The notes under the pieces: model-generated
Databases searched by the model: none
What the model saw: the letters and a program-made list of their open reading frames with translations, nothing else
What the model was told of the DNA's origin: nothing
Translations under genes and position numbers: made by a program
Source: Pseudomonas mucidolens
GTDB lineage: Bacteria > Pseudomonadota > Gammaproteobacteria > Pseudomonadales > Pseudomonadaceae
Direction of reading: 5' to 3'
DNA length: 64,000 bases
NCBI RefSeq assembly: GCF_900106045.1
Contig: NZ_LT629802.1
Span: 1,240,001 to 1,304,000 of the forward strand
Shown here: positions 8,368 through 17,046 of the stretch, piece after piece
How the letters are laid out: each line of letters starts with the position of its first letter
How positions within the stretch are numbered: the first letter of the stretch is position 1

Positions 8368-8767
8368 CTCTGGCCCTCAGCGCTATGCTCGGATAGTTTT
8401 TAGTGTTCGGGCGAAATCGCAATGTTTTTGTATGTTGGCGACTGTCTTATCCGAAAAGTTAAGGCTCTACTTTCTGGGCGTGTACTTATCATTGCGGATG
8501 AGCTTACGGGCGTGTTTTGTTGAGGCGATGGATTAAATCACTCTTGGCATTTGCAGAGATTATTCGTCGGAAAGATGCACGTCTATCGTGCCGGTATTTT
8601 CCAGGTCGCTAAAATTTCCAGAGCTGAAAATCAGAGCTTTGAATCGTCTCCAGGGTTTCGCTACAACCTGAGTCTTCTTTAAGTCAAGTCAATCGCGAGG
8701 AACAGGAATCGTCTGATGGGGTTCTTTCCCGCTCAATTGTACGCTTTGGTCGTACCAACTGCCGTAA
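8368..8767. other. AT-richer intergenic stretch with no recognised gene
   Basis: About 400 bases of lower G+C than the flanks. No ORF with family resemblance, no repeat and no clear terminator were found. It is probably eroded accessory DNA next to the transposase remnant. Confidence 0.4.
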
Positions 8768-9045
8768 GCCGGACGCAGGATATGCGCCTCATGCTTTCTC
8801 TGGAAAATTGCAGTCCGCCGCATTGCCTGCAAGAGCTACGGCAAGCGCAGTGCGTTGTACAAAGCGATGCGCAAGATGGAGGCCAAGGCCTAGGTGCATG
8901 TCAAGGTAGAGCATTGATGCCGGGTGATCAGGCGTCAATCTGGTCATCCCGCTACGCGCTTCCGGGGCTGGGTCAAGAGCATTGCGCAGAGGGTGTCGCT
9001 ATTCAACTTTTCGATGTGTGGAGAGCACGCCGACCTTTACAGCTC
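8768..9045 (+). pseudogene. Decayed IS5-family transposase, C-terminal remnant
   Basis: Reading in the frame that starts with TGG at 8801 gives WKIAVRR…GKRSALYKAMRKME, a stop (8891), VHVKVEH, a stop (8915), CRVIRRQSG…TRFRGWVKSIAQ and then LFNFSMC. This parallels the conserved IS5-family end (…SALYKAMRKIEKAKA…KVEHPFRVIKRQFG…LFALSNLWM). Two in-frame stops and missing residues show that it is dead. The 131-codon ORF in another frame over the same bases is a shadow. It lies just upstream of the fimbrial operon and so records past insertion-sequence activity there. Confidence 0.75.
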
Positions 9046-9122
9046 TGCGCGAGAAGGGTGCCTGTCATAAAAGCGCGCAACGCGATGAATGACTTTTCTC
9101 AATTATATTAAGGACTTGATTT

Positions 9123-9647
9123 ATGAAACGATTAGCTTTGATTTTGGCTACTACCTTCCCGGTAATGGCTTTCGCAGCCACTCAAAACACCATTACCTTC
9201 ACTGGCCAGGTTTCAGACCAAACTTGTGCAGTAGCGGTCAACGGTAACGCTGCCAACCCGGTCATTCTGATGCCTACTGTCAGCGCCGCCGCGTTGAACG
9301 CAGTCGGTAGTACTGCAGGAGAAACCCCGTTCACTATCAGCGTCAGCAACTGTGCCGCGCCCACCTCGACTTTGGCGATCAAAACCGCATTCCTGGGTAA
9401 TAACGTAACTAGCGCAGGCAATCTCGGGAATGCGGGTACTGCCACTAAAGTACAGGTTCAACTGCTCAATGCTGCGGGTGGCACACCTGTTGTACTTAAC
9501 GGCCCCACATCTGTTGCCGGTCTGAGCCTGGACTCTGGCGCCACCAGCGCCAGTCACGACTTCGCCGTTCGTTACATCAGCGAAGCGGGTGGCGCAACCG
9601 CCGGTACTGTCTCCGCTACCGCGCAATACGCTCTGGATTACCTGTAA
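9123..9647 (+). CDS. Fimbrial major subunit of a CupA-like chaperone-usher operon
   Basis: A 174-residue secreted pilin. Residues 1-18 form a signal peptide ending in AFA. The mature protein has the two-cysteine immunoglobulin-like pilin core (Cys near 37 and 78) and the aromatic C-terminal beta-zipper AQYALDYL that periplasmic chaperones recognise. AAGGA lies 8 bases before the ATG. It heads a pilin, chaperone, usher, adhesin, chaperone order, the same as the Pseudomonas cupA1-A5 operon. It would polymerise at the cell surface for adhesion and biofilm formation. Confidence 0.9.
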   Translation: MKRLALILATTFPVMAFAATQNTITFTGQVSDQTCAVAVNGNAANPVILMPTVSAAALNAVGSTAGETPFTISVSNCAAPTSTLAIKTAFLGNNVTSAGNLGNAGTATKVQVQLLNAAGGTPVVLNGPTSVAGLSLDSGATSASHDFAVRYISEAGGATAGTVSATAQYALDYL

Positions 9648-9734
9648 GTCAGGAGCCCTGTCCTGCCGGGCTATGCGCCCGGTAGTTCCCTCTTCTCAAT
9701 TTCCATACCCTCTACACATTGTGTGCGGATACTT

Positions 9735-10460
9735 ATGTCTCGCCTTAAAAAAGTCACCCTGGCTCTAGCCCTGACTGTCTGCACCCTCTTGGCCCATAAC
9801 GCGAGAGCCAGCGTTGTAATGACCGGTACCCGTGTCATCTACCCAGCTCAAGCCCAAGAGAAAATGGTGCAACTGACCAATCAGGGTACCCATCCGTACC
9901 TGGTTCAGATGTGGGTAGACAGCGATCCCCTCAACACTACGGCGCAATCAGCCAGCGCGCCGTTTATTGCAAATCCTCAGGTTTTTCGCGTTAACCCAAA
10001 CTCCGGGCAGGTGGTACGCCTGATATTTACCGGCAGAGACTTGCCGAAAGACCGAGAAACTCTGTTTTACCTCAGCTTTTTGCAGATGCCGGCTATAAAG
10101 GCCAGCGAACTGCAAGCCAACAAATTGCTGCTCAGCGTCAATAGCCGAATGAAGCTGTTTTACCGGCCCCAAGCGTTGGCCGGTAATCCCGATGACCTGA
10201 GCAAGTCGCTAAGTTTCAAAGCGCAGAACAAGACGCTTGTCGTGAGTAATAACAGTGGCTACTTCGCCACTGTGCGCAACGCCCAAGTCGTCCGCAACGG
10301 AAAGTCTTTCCCTCTTAAACAGGCCGTGATAATCCCCCCGCTGAGCCAGCTCGACTGGGCACTGCCCGCCGGCTTTTCGGCGAACGGAGGAGACATTCTG
10401 CGCCTGACTCTAGTCAACGATTTCGGTGCGGATGTCACTACCGACTTGCCCTTTCAGTGA
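9735..10460 (+). CDS. Periplasmic fimbrial chaperone (first copy)
   Basis: A 241-residue PapD-type chaperone with an N-terminal signal peptide (cut after about residue 25, ARA|S). It has the conserved first-strand segment TRVIYPAQAQEKMVQLTN and FRVNPNSGQVVRLIF, which contribute to the donor-strand groove. The ORF opens four codons earlier with GTG, but the ATG at 9735 is preferred. It lies 87 bases after the pilin gene and its stop abuts the usher ORF. It would fold pilin subunits by donor-strand complementation and deliver them to the usher. Its position matches CupA2. Confidence 0.92.
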   Translation: MSRLKKVTLALALTVCTLLAHNARASVVMTGTRVIYPAQAQEKMVQLTNQGTHPYLVQMWVDSDPLNTTAQSASAPFIANPQVFRVNPNSGQVVRLIFTGRDLPKDRETLFYLSFLQMPAIKASELQANKLLLSVNSRMKLFYRPQALAGNPDDLSKSLSFKAQNKTLVVSNNSGYFATVRNAQVVRNGKSFPLKQAVIIPPLSQLDWALPAGFSANGGDILRLTLVNDFGADVTTDLPFQ

Positions 10461-10478
10461 TTGTTCAGAGTGAGCGTT

Positions 10479-13118
10479 ATGCTTGTGTATCGCATATCAC
10501 TATTTAAGATGGATTTTAGAATCTCGACTTTGCTGTGGTTGCGATATCTCGTACGACTATCTTCGATCACTACCATTGGTCTACTGTGCCCTGGCTTTGC
10601 TCTGGCAGCCACCTCCGCTTCAACGTCAAACGATCCCTATGTGTTCGATGACAATATGATGTTCGGTAATGGTTCACTGTCGCGCTTCAACCAGATCAAC
10701 GCCATTGAGCCAGGGCAATATAAGGTCGACCTGTTTATCAATAATCGTTTCGTGGATCGTGTTGACTTGCGCTTTGTCGACTTGGGTGACGGTGATGTAC
10801 AGCCCTGCCTGTCCGCGACATTGCTTGAAAGCTCCGGCGTACTCAAAAGTGCCATTCATGATACCGACAATAGCCAATGCCTGATCCTGTCAAAAGCGGT
10901 AGAGGGGGCATCCACCGCATTTGATTTTTCTTTATTAAGGCTGGATTTGAGGGTGCCGCAAAGTCTGATGCTGAACACTCCGCGTGGTTACGTGGCTCCG
11001 CAAAATCTGGATGCCGGTAGCACCATCGGTTTCGTCAACTACAGCGCCAGCCAGTACCATGTGACTCGCACTGGCAGCTACAGCAGCAGTTCAGACTCCA
11101 GCTATCTGGCTCTCAACAGTGGCTTGAACGTTGGTCTCTGGCGCCTGCGCCAACAAGGTAATCTGCGTTACGGCAATGACAACGGTAAACACTGGAACAC
11201 CACCCGTACCTACGCCCAGCGGGCGTTGCCCGGACTAAAAGGTGACTTGACCGTAGGTCAGGGCTTTACTTCAGGGCGTTTTTTCTCGGGGTTGAGCTAC
11301 ACGGGGATGGAACTCGCGTCCGACGACCGCATGCTGCCCGAATCAATGCGTGGTTATGCACCGACCGTGCGAGGAATCGCTACAACCAACGCGCAGGTAA
11401 TCGTCCGCCAGAACGGCAATGATATTTATCAGACCACCGTGGCGCCGGGCCCTTTCGAAATCAACGACCTCTACTCGACCAGCTACAACGGCGACCTGGA
11501 AGTGTCTGTGATCGAAGCTGATGGCAGCATCAGCAGCTTCACCGTACCGTTCTCGGCGATTCCGGAGTCGTTGCGCCCGGGCATATCACGTTACAGCGTA
11601 GCTCTGGGACAAAGCCGGGATTTGGGCGACCACGACCCGTTCAGCGAGATAACTTACCAGCGCGGCCTGACCAACAGCGTCACCGCCAACAGCGGTTTGC
11701 GCATCGCTGAAGGGTATCAAGCGTTCGTAATTGGCGGAGTGTATGCCAGTACTTTCGGCGCGTTCGGTCTGGACACTACCTACTCTCGGGCCGACTTGCC
11801 GACCGAAGGCCAGTTGGATGGCTGGATGGCACGCCTGTCTTATAGCCGGACTTTCCAGCCGACCAATACCACGCTGTCGATCGCCGGTTACCGCTATTCC
11901 ACCGAAGGTTATCGCGACTTGGGGGATGTGTTCGGAGTGCGCGAGTCGATCCGCAATCACGAAACCTGGGAGTCGACGAGTTATATGCAACGCTCGCGCT
12001 TCGAGGTATCGGTCAACCAAAGCCTTGATGACTTAGGTAACGTGTTTTTGTCCGGGTCCACTCAGGATTACCGCAATGGCCGCGAGCGCGATACACAGTT
12101 ACAGTTTGGCTGGGCCAACACCCTGCGCAACAACGTCAGCCTCAACCTCTCGGTATCCCGGCAAAGCACCGGCAGCTATCTCAATCGCCGAAGTGGCAAC
12201 TACGACGACCAGCTCGGCAATAATGTGCCGAACAACGGCGTGGGTACTACTCGCACGGCTGGCAGTAACGAAACCGTCACCCTCCTGTCCGTGTCTTTCC
12301 CGCTCGGCAGCCCAGCCCAGCCCAATGTGCCATCACTGAGCAGTTCGGTAACGCATAGCTCGGTCTCCGGCAGCATGTACCAGACATCATTATCCGGTAC
12401 TCAAGGCACGGACCAATCGTTGAGTTACAGCATGGACGTGTCCCGTGACGCGCAACAAAAACGGAACGTGTGGAGCGGGAGCCTCCAAAAGTACCTTCCC
12501 TACGCGTCAGTCAACGCCAGCGCCTCCAAAGGCCAGGACTACTGGCAGGCTTCAGGCAGCGCCCGCGGCGCCCTGGCCATACACGGCGGTGGTGTAACGT
12601 TGGGCCCGTATTTGGGCGACACCTTTGCCCTGGTCGAAGCCAAGGGTGCCAGTGGTGCTAAAGTCATGAACGGCATGGGTGCCGAAATCGATAGCCATGG
12701 TTATGCTCTGGTGCCGTCACTGACGCCTTACCGTTACAACACCGTGGCCATCAACCCGGAAGGCATGAATGAGAAAACTGAGCTCGATAACGGTCAGCTC
12801 CGCGTTGCACCTTATGCCGGAGCGGCAGTCAAGGTGACGTTCAAAACTCGCGTCGGCAACGCAATTTTGGTCAAGGTCTTGCGCAGCGACGGCGAAGCCG
12901 TGCCCATGGGGGCTGACGTACTGGACGACAGCAACAGCATCATAGGCATGGTTGGCCAAGGCAGTCAGGCCTACCTGCGCACCGATAAGCTCAAAGGCAC
13001 TCTGAGCGTACGCTGGGGTGAAAGCCCTGGTGAACAGTGCGCGATGAATTTCGACCTGGCTCACCAGGATGTTAGCCAAGTGTTGATCAAGATCGACAGT
13101 GAGTGCCGTATTCCGTGA
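10479..13118 (+). CDS. Outer-membrane fimbrial usher
   Basis: The product is about 880 residues, the normal size for a PapC/FimD/CupA3 usher. After a signal peptide ending around FALAA, it carries the N-terminal chaperone-binding region (MMFGNGSLSRFNQINAIEPG), the long beta-barrel with the plug domain, and the C-terminal domain with two cysteines (GEQCAMNFDL, DSECRIP). The reading frame opens at a TTG at 10461; ATGs at 10479 and 10509 are both possible starts, and the choice is uncertain. It would form the secretion pore and assembly platform for the fimbria. Confidence 0.93.
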   Translation: MLVYRISLFKMDFRISTLLWLRYLVRLSSITTIGLLCPGFALAATSASTSNDPYVFDDNMMFGNGSLSRFNQINAIEPGQYKVDLFINNRFVDRVDLRFVDLGDGDVQPCLSATLLESSGVLKSAIHDTDNSQCLILSKAVEGASTAFDFSLLRLDLRVPQSLMLNTPRGYVAPQNLDAGSTIGFVNYSASQYHVTRTGSYSSSSDSSYLALNSGLNVGLWRLRQQGNLRYGNDNGKHWNTTRTYAQRALPGLKGDLTVGQGFTSGRFFSGLSYTGMELASDDRMLPESMRGYAPTVRGIATTNAQVIVRQNGNDIYQTTVAPGPFEINDLYSTSYNGDLEVSVIEADGSISSFTVPFSAIPESLRPGISRYSVALGQSRDLGDHDPFSEITYQRGLTNSVTANSGLRIAEGYQAFVIGGVYASTFGAFGLDTTYSRADLPTEGQLDGWMARLSYSRTFQPTNTTLSIAGYRYSTEGYRDLGDVFGVRESIRNHETWESTSYMQRSRFEVSVNQSLDDLGNVFLSGSTQDYRNGRERDTQLQFGWANTLRNNVSLNLSVSRQSTGSYLNRRSGNYDDQLGNNVPNNGVGTTRTAGSNETVTLLSVSFPLGSPAQPNVPSLSSSVTHSSVSGSMYQTSLSGTQGTDQSLSYSMDVSRDAQQKRNVWSGSLQKYLPYASVNASASKGQDYWQASGSARGALAIHGGGVTLGPYLGDTFALVEAKGASGAKVMNGMGAEIDSHGYALVPSLTPYRYNTVAINPEGMNEKTELDNGQLRVAPYAGAAVKVTFKTRVGNAILVKVLRSDGEAVPMGADVLDDSNSIIGMVGQGSQAYLRTDKLKGTLSVRWGESPGEQCAMNFDLAHQDVSQVLIKIDSECRIP

Positions 13119-13143
13119 TCCTTTTTCAGACGACGAGCTACCT

Positions 13144-14457
13144 ATGACTTTCTCTCGCCCATTACTCAGCTTGCTGCTGGCCTTCGGCGCGGTTGTTGTG
13201 TCTGACGCTCAGGCAACTTGTAAGCGAATCTACAATGGCATTCAGGTGGCGGATGGGTATTCGGCGCAATTGCCCTTCGGTCGGGTCAATCTTTCCTCCA
13301 GCTACCTGCAGCCCGTCGGCACCCCTTTGGGTTCAGTCGTGGTTTCGCCAGCCGCGGCCCCCGGGCTGACCAGTGAAACCGTCCTGTGGGAATGCGATCT
13401 CAGTGATGCAGACAGCATCTACGAAGTGTTCGCCACCAATGGTGATGACCGCGTGGGTGGCCACTGGGAAATCGGAAACGGTTCAGGTACTACGATCAAT
13501 GATGGTCTGCCCGGTTACTATGCTACCTGGTTCCCTTATGTCGGGATCAAGCTGACTCATCTGAATTCGGGGCTGGTGTATTCGCGCTACTGGCAGCAGG
13601 CTAAAATTACCGCGTACGACACCGTGGGTGCCAAGATCCAGGTCAAGGCCAAGCACTTGAGCATGGTCCAGGCTGATCTGGCACGCGTGTCCAGCCTCCC
13701 GCCCACGTCGGGCTCGGGCAGCAACTGGTGCGGCGGCATGGCCACTACTTCGGGGAGTGGTGTTTATAATTATGCCTGCACCCAGCCCAACGGCTATATC
13801 CAGTTCCGTGGCGGCGGTATCGTTTCAGACGCGGTAGGTTCGGATTCCAATACCAATTACTACTTTTGGGGCCAATATAACGGTATTGCTTTCGGTATGC
13901 GCTCAGCCGCAACCATCAGTTACACCGCCACGTGCGTGGCTCGTAACGTCACGCCGGTAGTGACCTTTATGCCAATAACTGCCGCAGAACTCAGCCAGGG
14001 CATGACTCGCAGTAGCGACTTCACCATAGATCTTGAATGCAGCAATACTGCCAGTTCAGGGACTGCAACCAATCAGACTGCGCTGGGTATTCAAGTCTCT
14101 CAAAGTGCATATGCACAAGCCCAATCTCTGGGCCTCGTTACCAGTGGTGGTGGAGTCACTCATCTGCTATCCAACGGCTATGGTAGCGACTCCTCAGTGG
14201 CTACCGGGGTCGGTATCAGTTTGCAAAACGCCAGTAACGGCACAGCCATGAACTTTTTGGGGTGGTCGAGCACTGGCACGGGAGCCTCCGGTGGATGGTA
14301 CCCGGTACTGGCGGGCGCCAGCAGCAGCGGTAGCAATATGTCGGGATACACCAATTACTCGCAAACCATCACTGCAACCCTCAGTGCGCTGCCCGGTTTG
14401 ACGGTTAAGCCGGGGAAAGTCAACGCGACAGCCTACGTATTGGTGAAAGTGCAATGA
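13144..14457 (+). CDS. Fimbrial tip adhesin, two-domain
   Basis: A 437-residue secreted protein with a signal peptide (cut near DAQA|T). The N-terminal ~260 residues form a unique, Ser/Gly-rich receptor-binding half. The C-terminal ~150 residues show a pilin-type domain (from about CVARNVTPVVTF) ending in a beta-zipper, TAYVLVKVQ. This two-domain structure and the location after the usher match CupA4-type tip adhesins. The ATG at 13144 is chosen over one 15 codons upstream because the signal peptide begins there. It overlaps the next gene as ATGA. The receptor is unknown. Confidence 0.85.
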   Translation: MTFSRPLLSLLLAFGAVVVSDAQATCKRIYNGIQVADGYSAQLPFGRVNLSSSYLQPVGTPLGSVVVSPAAAPGLTSETVLWECDLSDADSIYEVFATNGDDRVGGHWEIGNGSGTTINDGLPGYYATWFPYVGIKLTHLNSGLVYSRYWQQAKITAYDTVGAKIQVKAKHLSMVQADLARVSSLPPTSGSGSNWCGGMATTSGSGVYNYACTQPNGYIQFRGGGIVSDAVGSDSNTNYYFWGQYNGIAFGMRSAATISYTATCVARNVTPVVTFMPITAAELSQGMTRSSDFTIDLECSNTASSGTATNQTALGIQVSQSAYAQAQSLGLVTSGGGVTHLLSNGYGSDSSVATGVGISLQNASNGTAMNFLGWSSTGTGASGGWYPVLAGASSSGSNMSGYTNYSQTITATLSALPGLTVKPGKVNATAYVLVKVQ

Positions 14458-15242
14458 TCAGGTACAAACTCGTCCCACTGCTGATCTGGGCATGTCTCAC
14501 TGTAAATGTGACTCAAATCGCTCAGGCGGGAGTTATGCCCGAAAAAACCCGTCTAATTTTCGATGAAGGACAATCCCATCGCTCACTGATGCTCGCCAAT
14601 ACCAATGCCTACCCGGTGGTTGTACAAACCTGGGTCGATAACGGCGAGGGTAATCAAGCCCCGGAAAATACCGTATCAACAATGGTCGCCTTACCCTCTG
14701 TGTTCCGCCTGCAGCCAGGGGCCTTGCAAGGTTTGCGCATTGTTTATGACGGCAGCTCGCTCCCAAAAGACCGAGAGTCTGTCAGTTGGTTAAACATTTA
14801 CGAGATTCCGCCTGCCAAAGCCAGCGCGCCTCTGATCGCCACTCAAGTCGCGGTGGCCATGAACACGCAAATGAAAATTTTTTACCGCCCGGCCAACTTG
14901 CCCAGCACGCCTGAACAGATGGCTGCCACTCTGACCTTTAGCCTAAAGCAGCAGAGCGATGGATGGGTACTGATATGTCACAACCCAACGCCGTATCACG
15001 CATCGTTCTCTTCACTACGCTTAGTGGCTCAAGGGCACGATCAACCAGTGGCCAAGACACCCGACATGATGACCCCACCTCTCAGTGACAAGGCTTACTC
15101 ACTGGAAGCACTCAACCTCGGCGGCTTAATCGGACTGGCGGTAAATTACACGCTGATTGATGATGAAGGTCACTATCATGATGGTAGCGCAACAGTGCAG
15201 ACTGAGTCAGGCCGGGCTTTGCCTTCATCGCCTCATCTGTGA
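14454..15242 (+). CDS. Periplasmic fimbrial chaperone (second copy)
   Basis: A second PapD-type chaperone of 262 residues with a signal peptide ending in AQAG. It has TRLIFDEGQSHRSLMLANTN and FRLQPGALQGLRIVYDG, which parallel the conserved strands of the first chaperone, though the two are clearly diverged. The start is coupled to the adhesin stop (ATGA), suggesting that it serves the adhesin, as proposed for CupA5. It ends the fimbrial operon. The family call is firm; its dedication to the adhesin is inferred. Confidence 0.92.
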   Translation: MIRYKLVPLLIWACLTVNVTQIAQAGVMPEKTRLIFDEGQSHRSLMLANTNAYPVVVQTWVDNGEGNQAPENTVSTMVALPSVFRLQPGALQGLRIVYDGSSLPKDRESVSWLNIYEIPPAKASAPLIATQVAVAMNTQMKIFYRPANLPSTPEQMAATLTFSLKQQSDGWVLICHNPTPYHASFSSLRLVAQGHDQPVAKTPDMMTPPLSDKAYSLEALNLGGLIGLAVNYTLIDDEGHYHDGSATVQTESGRALPSSPHL

Positions 15243-15429
15243 CATTGACCATGACTGTATTCTTGGTAGTGAATGGGTAGTTAATTGATATGGGCTTCAA
15301 GCCAATTTTGGCGGACGCTAATGGACGTTGGCAGGAGGTTGGATCAGTATTTACACAGATTGTGGGTGTGGTACTGGATGGCGAAGGACGCCGTGGGACT
15401 TATATTCACCGTTATGGGGCGCTAGGGGG
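15243..15429. other. Stretch after the fimbrial operon, no gene recognised
   Basis: A 74-codon ORF begins at 15290, but its end reads through the tRNA-Pro fragment and terminator, so it is not a credible gene. No other feature is visible before the tRNA fragment. Confidence 0.4.
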
Positions 15430-15459
15430 GCGAGTGTTCGAGTCACGCCGTCCCGACCA
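15430..15459 (+). other. 3' fragment of tRNA-Pro (attachment-site scar)
   Basis: The bases give a T-arm (TTCGAGTC loop with a four-of-five-pair stem), the 3' acceptor strand CGTCCCG, the discriminator A and CCA. Bacterial tRNA-Pro genes pair CGGGACG at their 5' end with this same CGTCCCG. The 5' two-thirds (D-arm and anticodon arm) are absent upstream, so this is a tail only. A terminator and an integrase tail follow directly. Together they look like one end of an element that integrated into a tRNA-Pro gene. Confidence 0.6.
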
Positions 15460-15474
15460 TATCTTCAATGACGT

Positions 15475-15503
15475 AGGCCAATGTTCACAGCATTGGCCTT
15501 TTT
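15475..15503 (+). terminator. Rho-independent terminator after the tRNA-Pro fragment
   Basis: A perfect nine-pair stem, AGGCCAATG with CATTGGCCT, encloses a seven-base loop and is followed by a T-run. It is placed where a tRNA terminator would be, 16 bases after CCA. Confidence 0.8.
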
Positions 15504-15526
15504 CATGTGCGTGACTTGTCGTTTCT

Positions 15527-15690
15527 TCACGCCTGCTTCCTCTTCAAAATTGTCAGGACCGGTCCGCGAGAATCGGTCGCTGATACCATGTTCGCAGCTT
15601 CAATCAGATGCCCGCGCTCGGCGCCCGAGTAATGACGGGTGATGCTGCCATTCTTGTGTCCGAGCAAAGTTTTCCGATCTCCGGTGCCAG
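15527..15690 (-). pseudogene. C-terminal remnant of a tyrosine recombinase (integrase)
   Basis: The minus strand reads KTLLGHKNGSITRHYS, then GAERGHLIEAAN and VLTILKRKQA before a stop at 15527. This is the end of a phage- or island-type integrase: the LLGHKN motif and the catalytic Tyr of RHYS are recognisable. Upstream of about 15675 the frame breaks, so most of the gene, including the first catalytic Arg, is gone. It lies 24 bases beyond the terminator of a tRNA-Pro fragment, the usual place for an island integrase. This supports an old, decayed integration event. Confidence 0.7.
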
Positions 15691-15762
15691 CTTCAGAGTT
15701 CGATCTTCCACCCTCCCACGAATGCGACGGGGCGTCCGACCCAGCGGTGCTTTAGCATCCTG

Positions 15763-16125
15763 CTAGGGCAACGTGTCGCGCTTGGCGAAGATGCTTGCCA
15801 TTTCCTCCGCGTTCTCGGTTCCCCAGGTGCACAACGGGACGATCGCGTCAGCCAGGCTGCGGCCGAGCGGGGTCAGCGTGTAGTCCACACGCGGGGGCAC
15901 TTCTTTGTGGTCGGTCCGCGCCAGCACATGATCGGCTTCCAGGTCCTTCAATTGCTGGATCAGCACCTTGTCACTGACGCCCGGGATCAAACGCTTGAGC
16001 TCGCCGTAGCGCTTCGGGCCGTCGCGCAGGAAAAACAAGACCAGCGGTTTCCACTTGCCCGAGATGATGCGCAGCGTGGCGTTGAGCCCGCATCCAGTAC
16101 CGCAGATTTCAGAATTCGTCGTCAT
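15763..16125 (-). CDS. HxlR-family transcriptional regulator
   Basis: A winged-helix regulator of 120 residues. The conserved HxlR core is RIISGKWKPLVLFFLRDGPKRYGELKR, with VSDKVLIQQLKDLE for recognition and YTLTPLG in the wing. A Cys pair (ICGTGC) near the start could sense oxidants or electrophiles, as in some family members. The ORF opens nine codons earlier, but the ATG at 16125 leaves a repeated ATACTT operator-like site just upstream. It is divergent from an SDR gene and a small NADP-reductase gene, which it probably represses. Confidence 0.88.
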   Translation of the reverse strand: MTTNSEICGTGCGLNATLRIISGKWKPLVLFFLRDGPKRYGELKRLIPGVSDKVLIQQLKDLEADHVLARTDHKEVPPRVDYTLTPLGRSLADAIVPLCTWGTENAEEMASIFAKRDTLP

Positions 16126-16131
16126 TTTTTT

Positions 16132-16157
16132 GATACTTACCAAAAGGTGCATACTTG
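16132..16157. promoter_or_regulatory. Probable HxlR operator between divergent genes
   Basis: GATACTTAC at 16132-16140 and GCATACTTG at 16149-16157 place two ATACTT copies 18 bases apart in the divergent intergenic region. HxlR/YodB-type regulators bind TACTT-like repeats. Auto-control and control of the SDR gene are inferred. Confidence 0.5.
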
Positions 16158-16239
16158 TCCTTAGGTTAGCAGAGCTGCATCCTCGTCCTCAAGCAAGCAA
16201 TTTCCTGCTTGGGTACAACTCCAACGAAGGATGCACGAC

Positions 16240-16974
16240 ATGACCAAACTGAATGGAAAGACCGCCGTGATCACCGGCGGCGCTACCGGCATCGGCCGCG
16301 CCGCAGCAAAACGCTTCATCGAGGAGGGCGCCTTCGTCTTCATCTTCGGCCGCCGGCAGGAAGCGCTCGACGCCGCTGTGGCCGATCTCGGGCCCAATGC
16401 CCGCGCGGTGAAGGGCTCGGTCTCCGATCTTGCCGACCTCGACCGACTCTACGCGGCGGTGAAGGCCGAGCGCGAAACCCTCGACATCGTCTTCGCCAAT
16501 GCCGGGGCGGGAAGCCAGCTTGCGCTCGGCAAGATCACCGCCGAGCACATTGACGAAATCTTTGACACCAACGTGAAGGGTTTGATCTTCACGGTTCAGA
16601 AGGCGCTGCCGCTGATGGGACAGGGCGGTTCGATAATCCTGACCGGATCGAGCGCTGGCACCACGGGCGCCCCAGCATTCAGCGCCTACAGCGCGAGCAA
16701 GGCGGCAGTGCGCAACCTCGCGCGGTCCTGGGCGGAGGACCTGAAGGGTACCGGCATCCGGGTAAACGTGCTGTCGCCCGGGCCGACGGCGACCGAACTC
16801 GCGAAGGAAGCGCTGGGCGAGGAAGGCATGAAGGTCTTCGCCTCGATGAATCCACTCCAGCGCATGGCCGATCCGCTGGAAATCGGAGCGGTGGCCACCT
16901 TTCTCGCGTCGCAGGACAGCAGCTTCATGACCGCCAGCGAGGTCGCCGTCGACGGCGGCTTGGCTCAAATCTGA
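16240..16974 (+). CDS. SDR-family oxidoreductase in an HxlR-controlled pair
   Basis: A 244-residue classical SDR with TGGATGIG (residues 12-19), NAG near 87, catalytic Ser137/Ser138, Tyr150 and Lys154 (YSASK) and the C-terminal VDGGLAQI. The ATG at 16240 is preferred to one nine bases earlier because AAGGA is then correctly spaced. The sequence is very GC-rich at third positions and reads like an alphaproteobacterial gene, in contrast to the epoxide hydrolase downstream. It likely reduces a reactive carbonyl together with the next gene product; the substrate is unknown. Confidence 0.88.
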   Translation: MTKLNGKTAVITGGATGIGRAAAKRFIEEGAFVFIFGRRQEALDAAVADLGPNARAVKGSVSDLADLDRLYAAVKAERETLDIVFANAGAGSQLALGKITAEHIDEIFDTNVKGLIFTVQKALPLMGQGGSIILTGSSAGTTGAPAFSAYSASKAAVRNLARSWAEDLKGTGIRVNVLSPGPTATELAKEALGEEGMKVFASMNPLQRMADPLEIGAVATFLASQDSSFMTASEVAVDGGLAQI

Positions 16975-17046
16975 CTCGCTGCGCCCGGCTGGTCACTCCA
17001 TTCGATATTCGGAGCCGGTTGGGTGTGGTAAACGTAAGGAGAATAT

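Noticed and set aside
8716..9111. A 131-codon plus-strand ORF before the fimbrial operon
   Set aside because: It runs over the decayed transposase in a different frame and shows no ribosome site or family pattern.
15393..15459. A complete tRNA starting at GTGGGAC
   Set aside because: The acceptor pairing is imperfect, the length is too short, and no D-arm or anticodon arm can be drawn. Only the 3' third is tRNA-like.
15290..15514. A 74-codon ORF after the fimbrial operon
   Set aside because: It reads through the tRNA-Pro fragment and the terminator hairpin, so a coding function is not credible.
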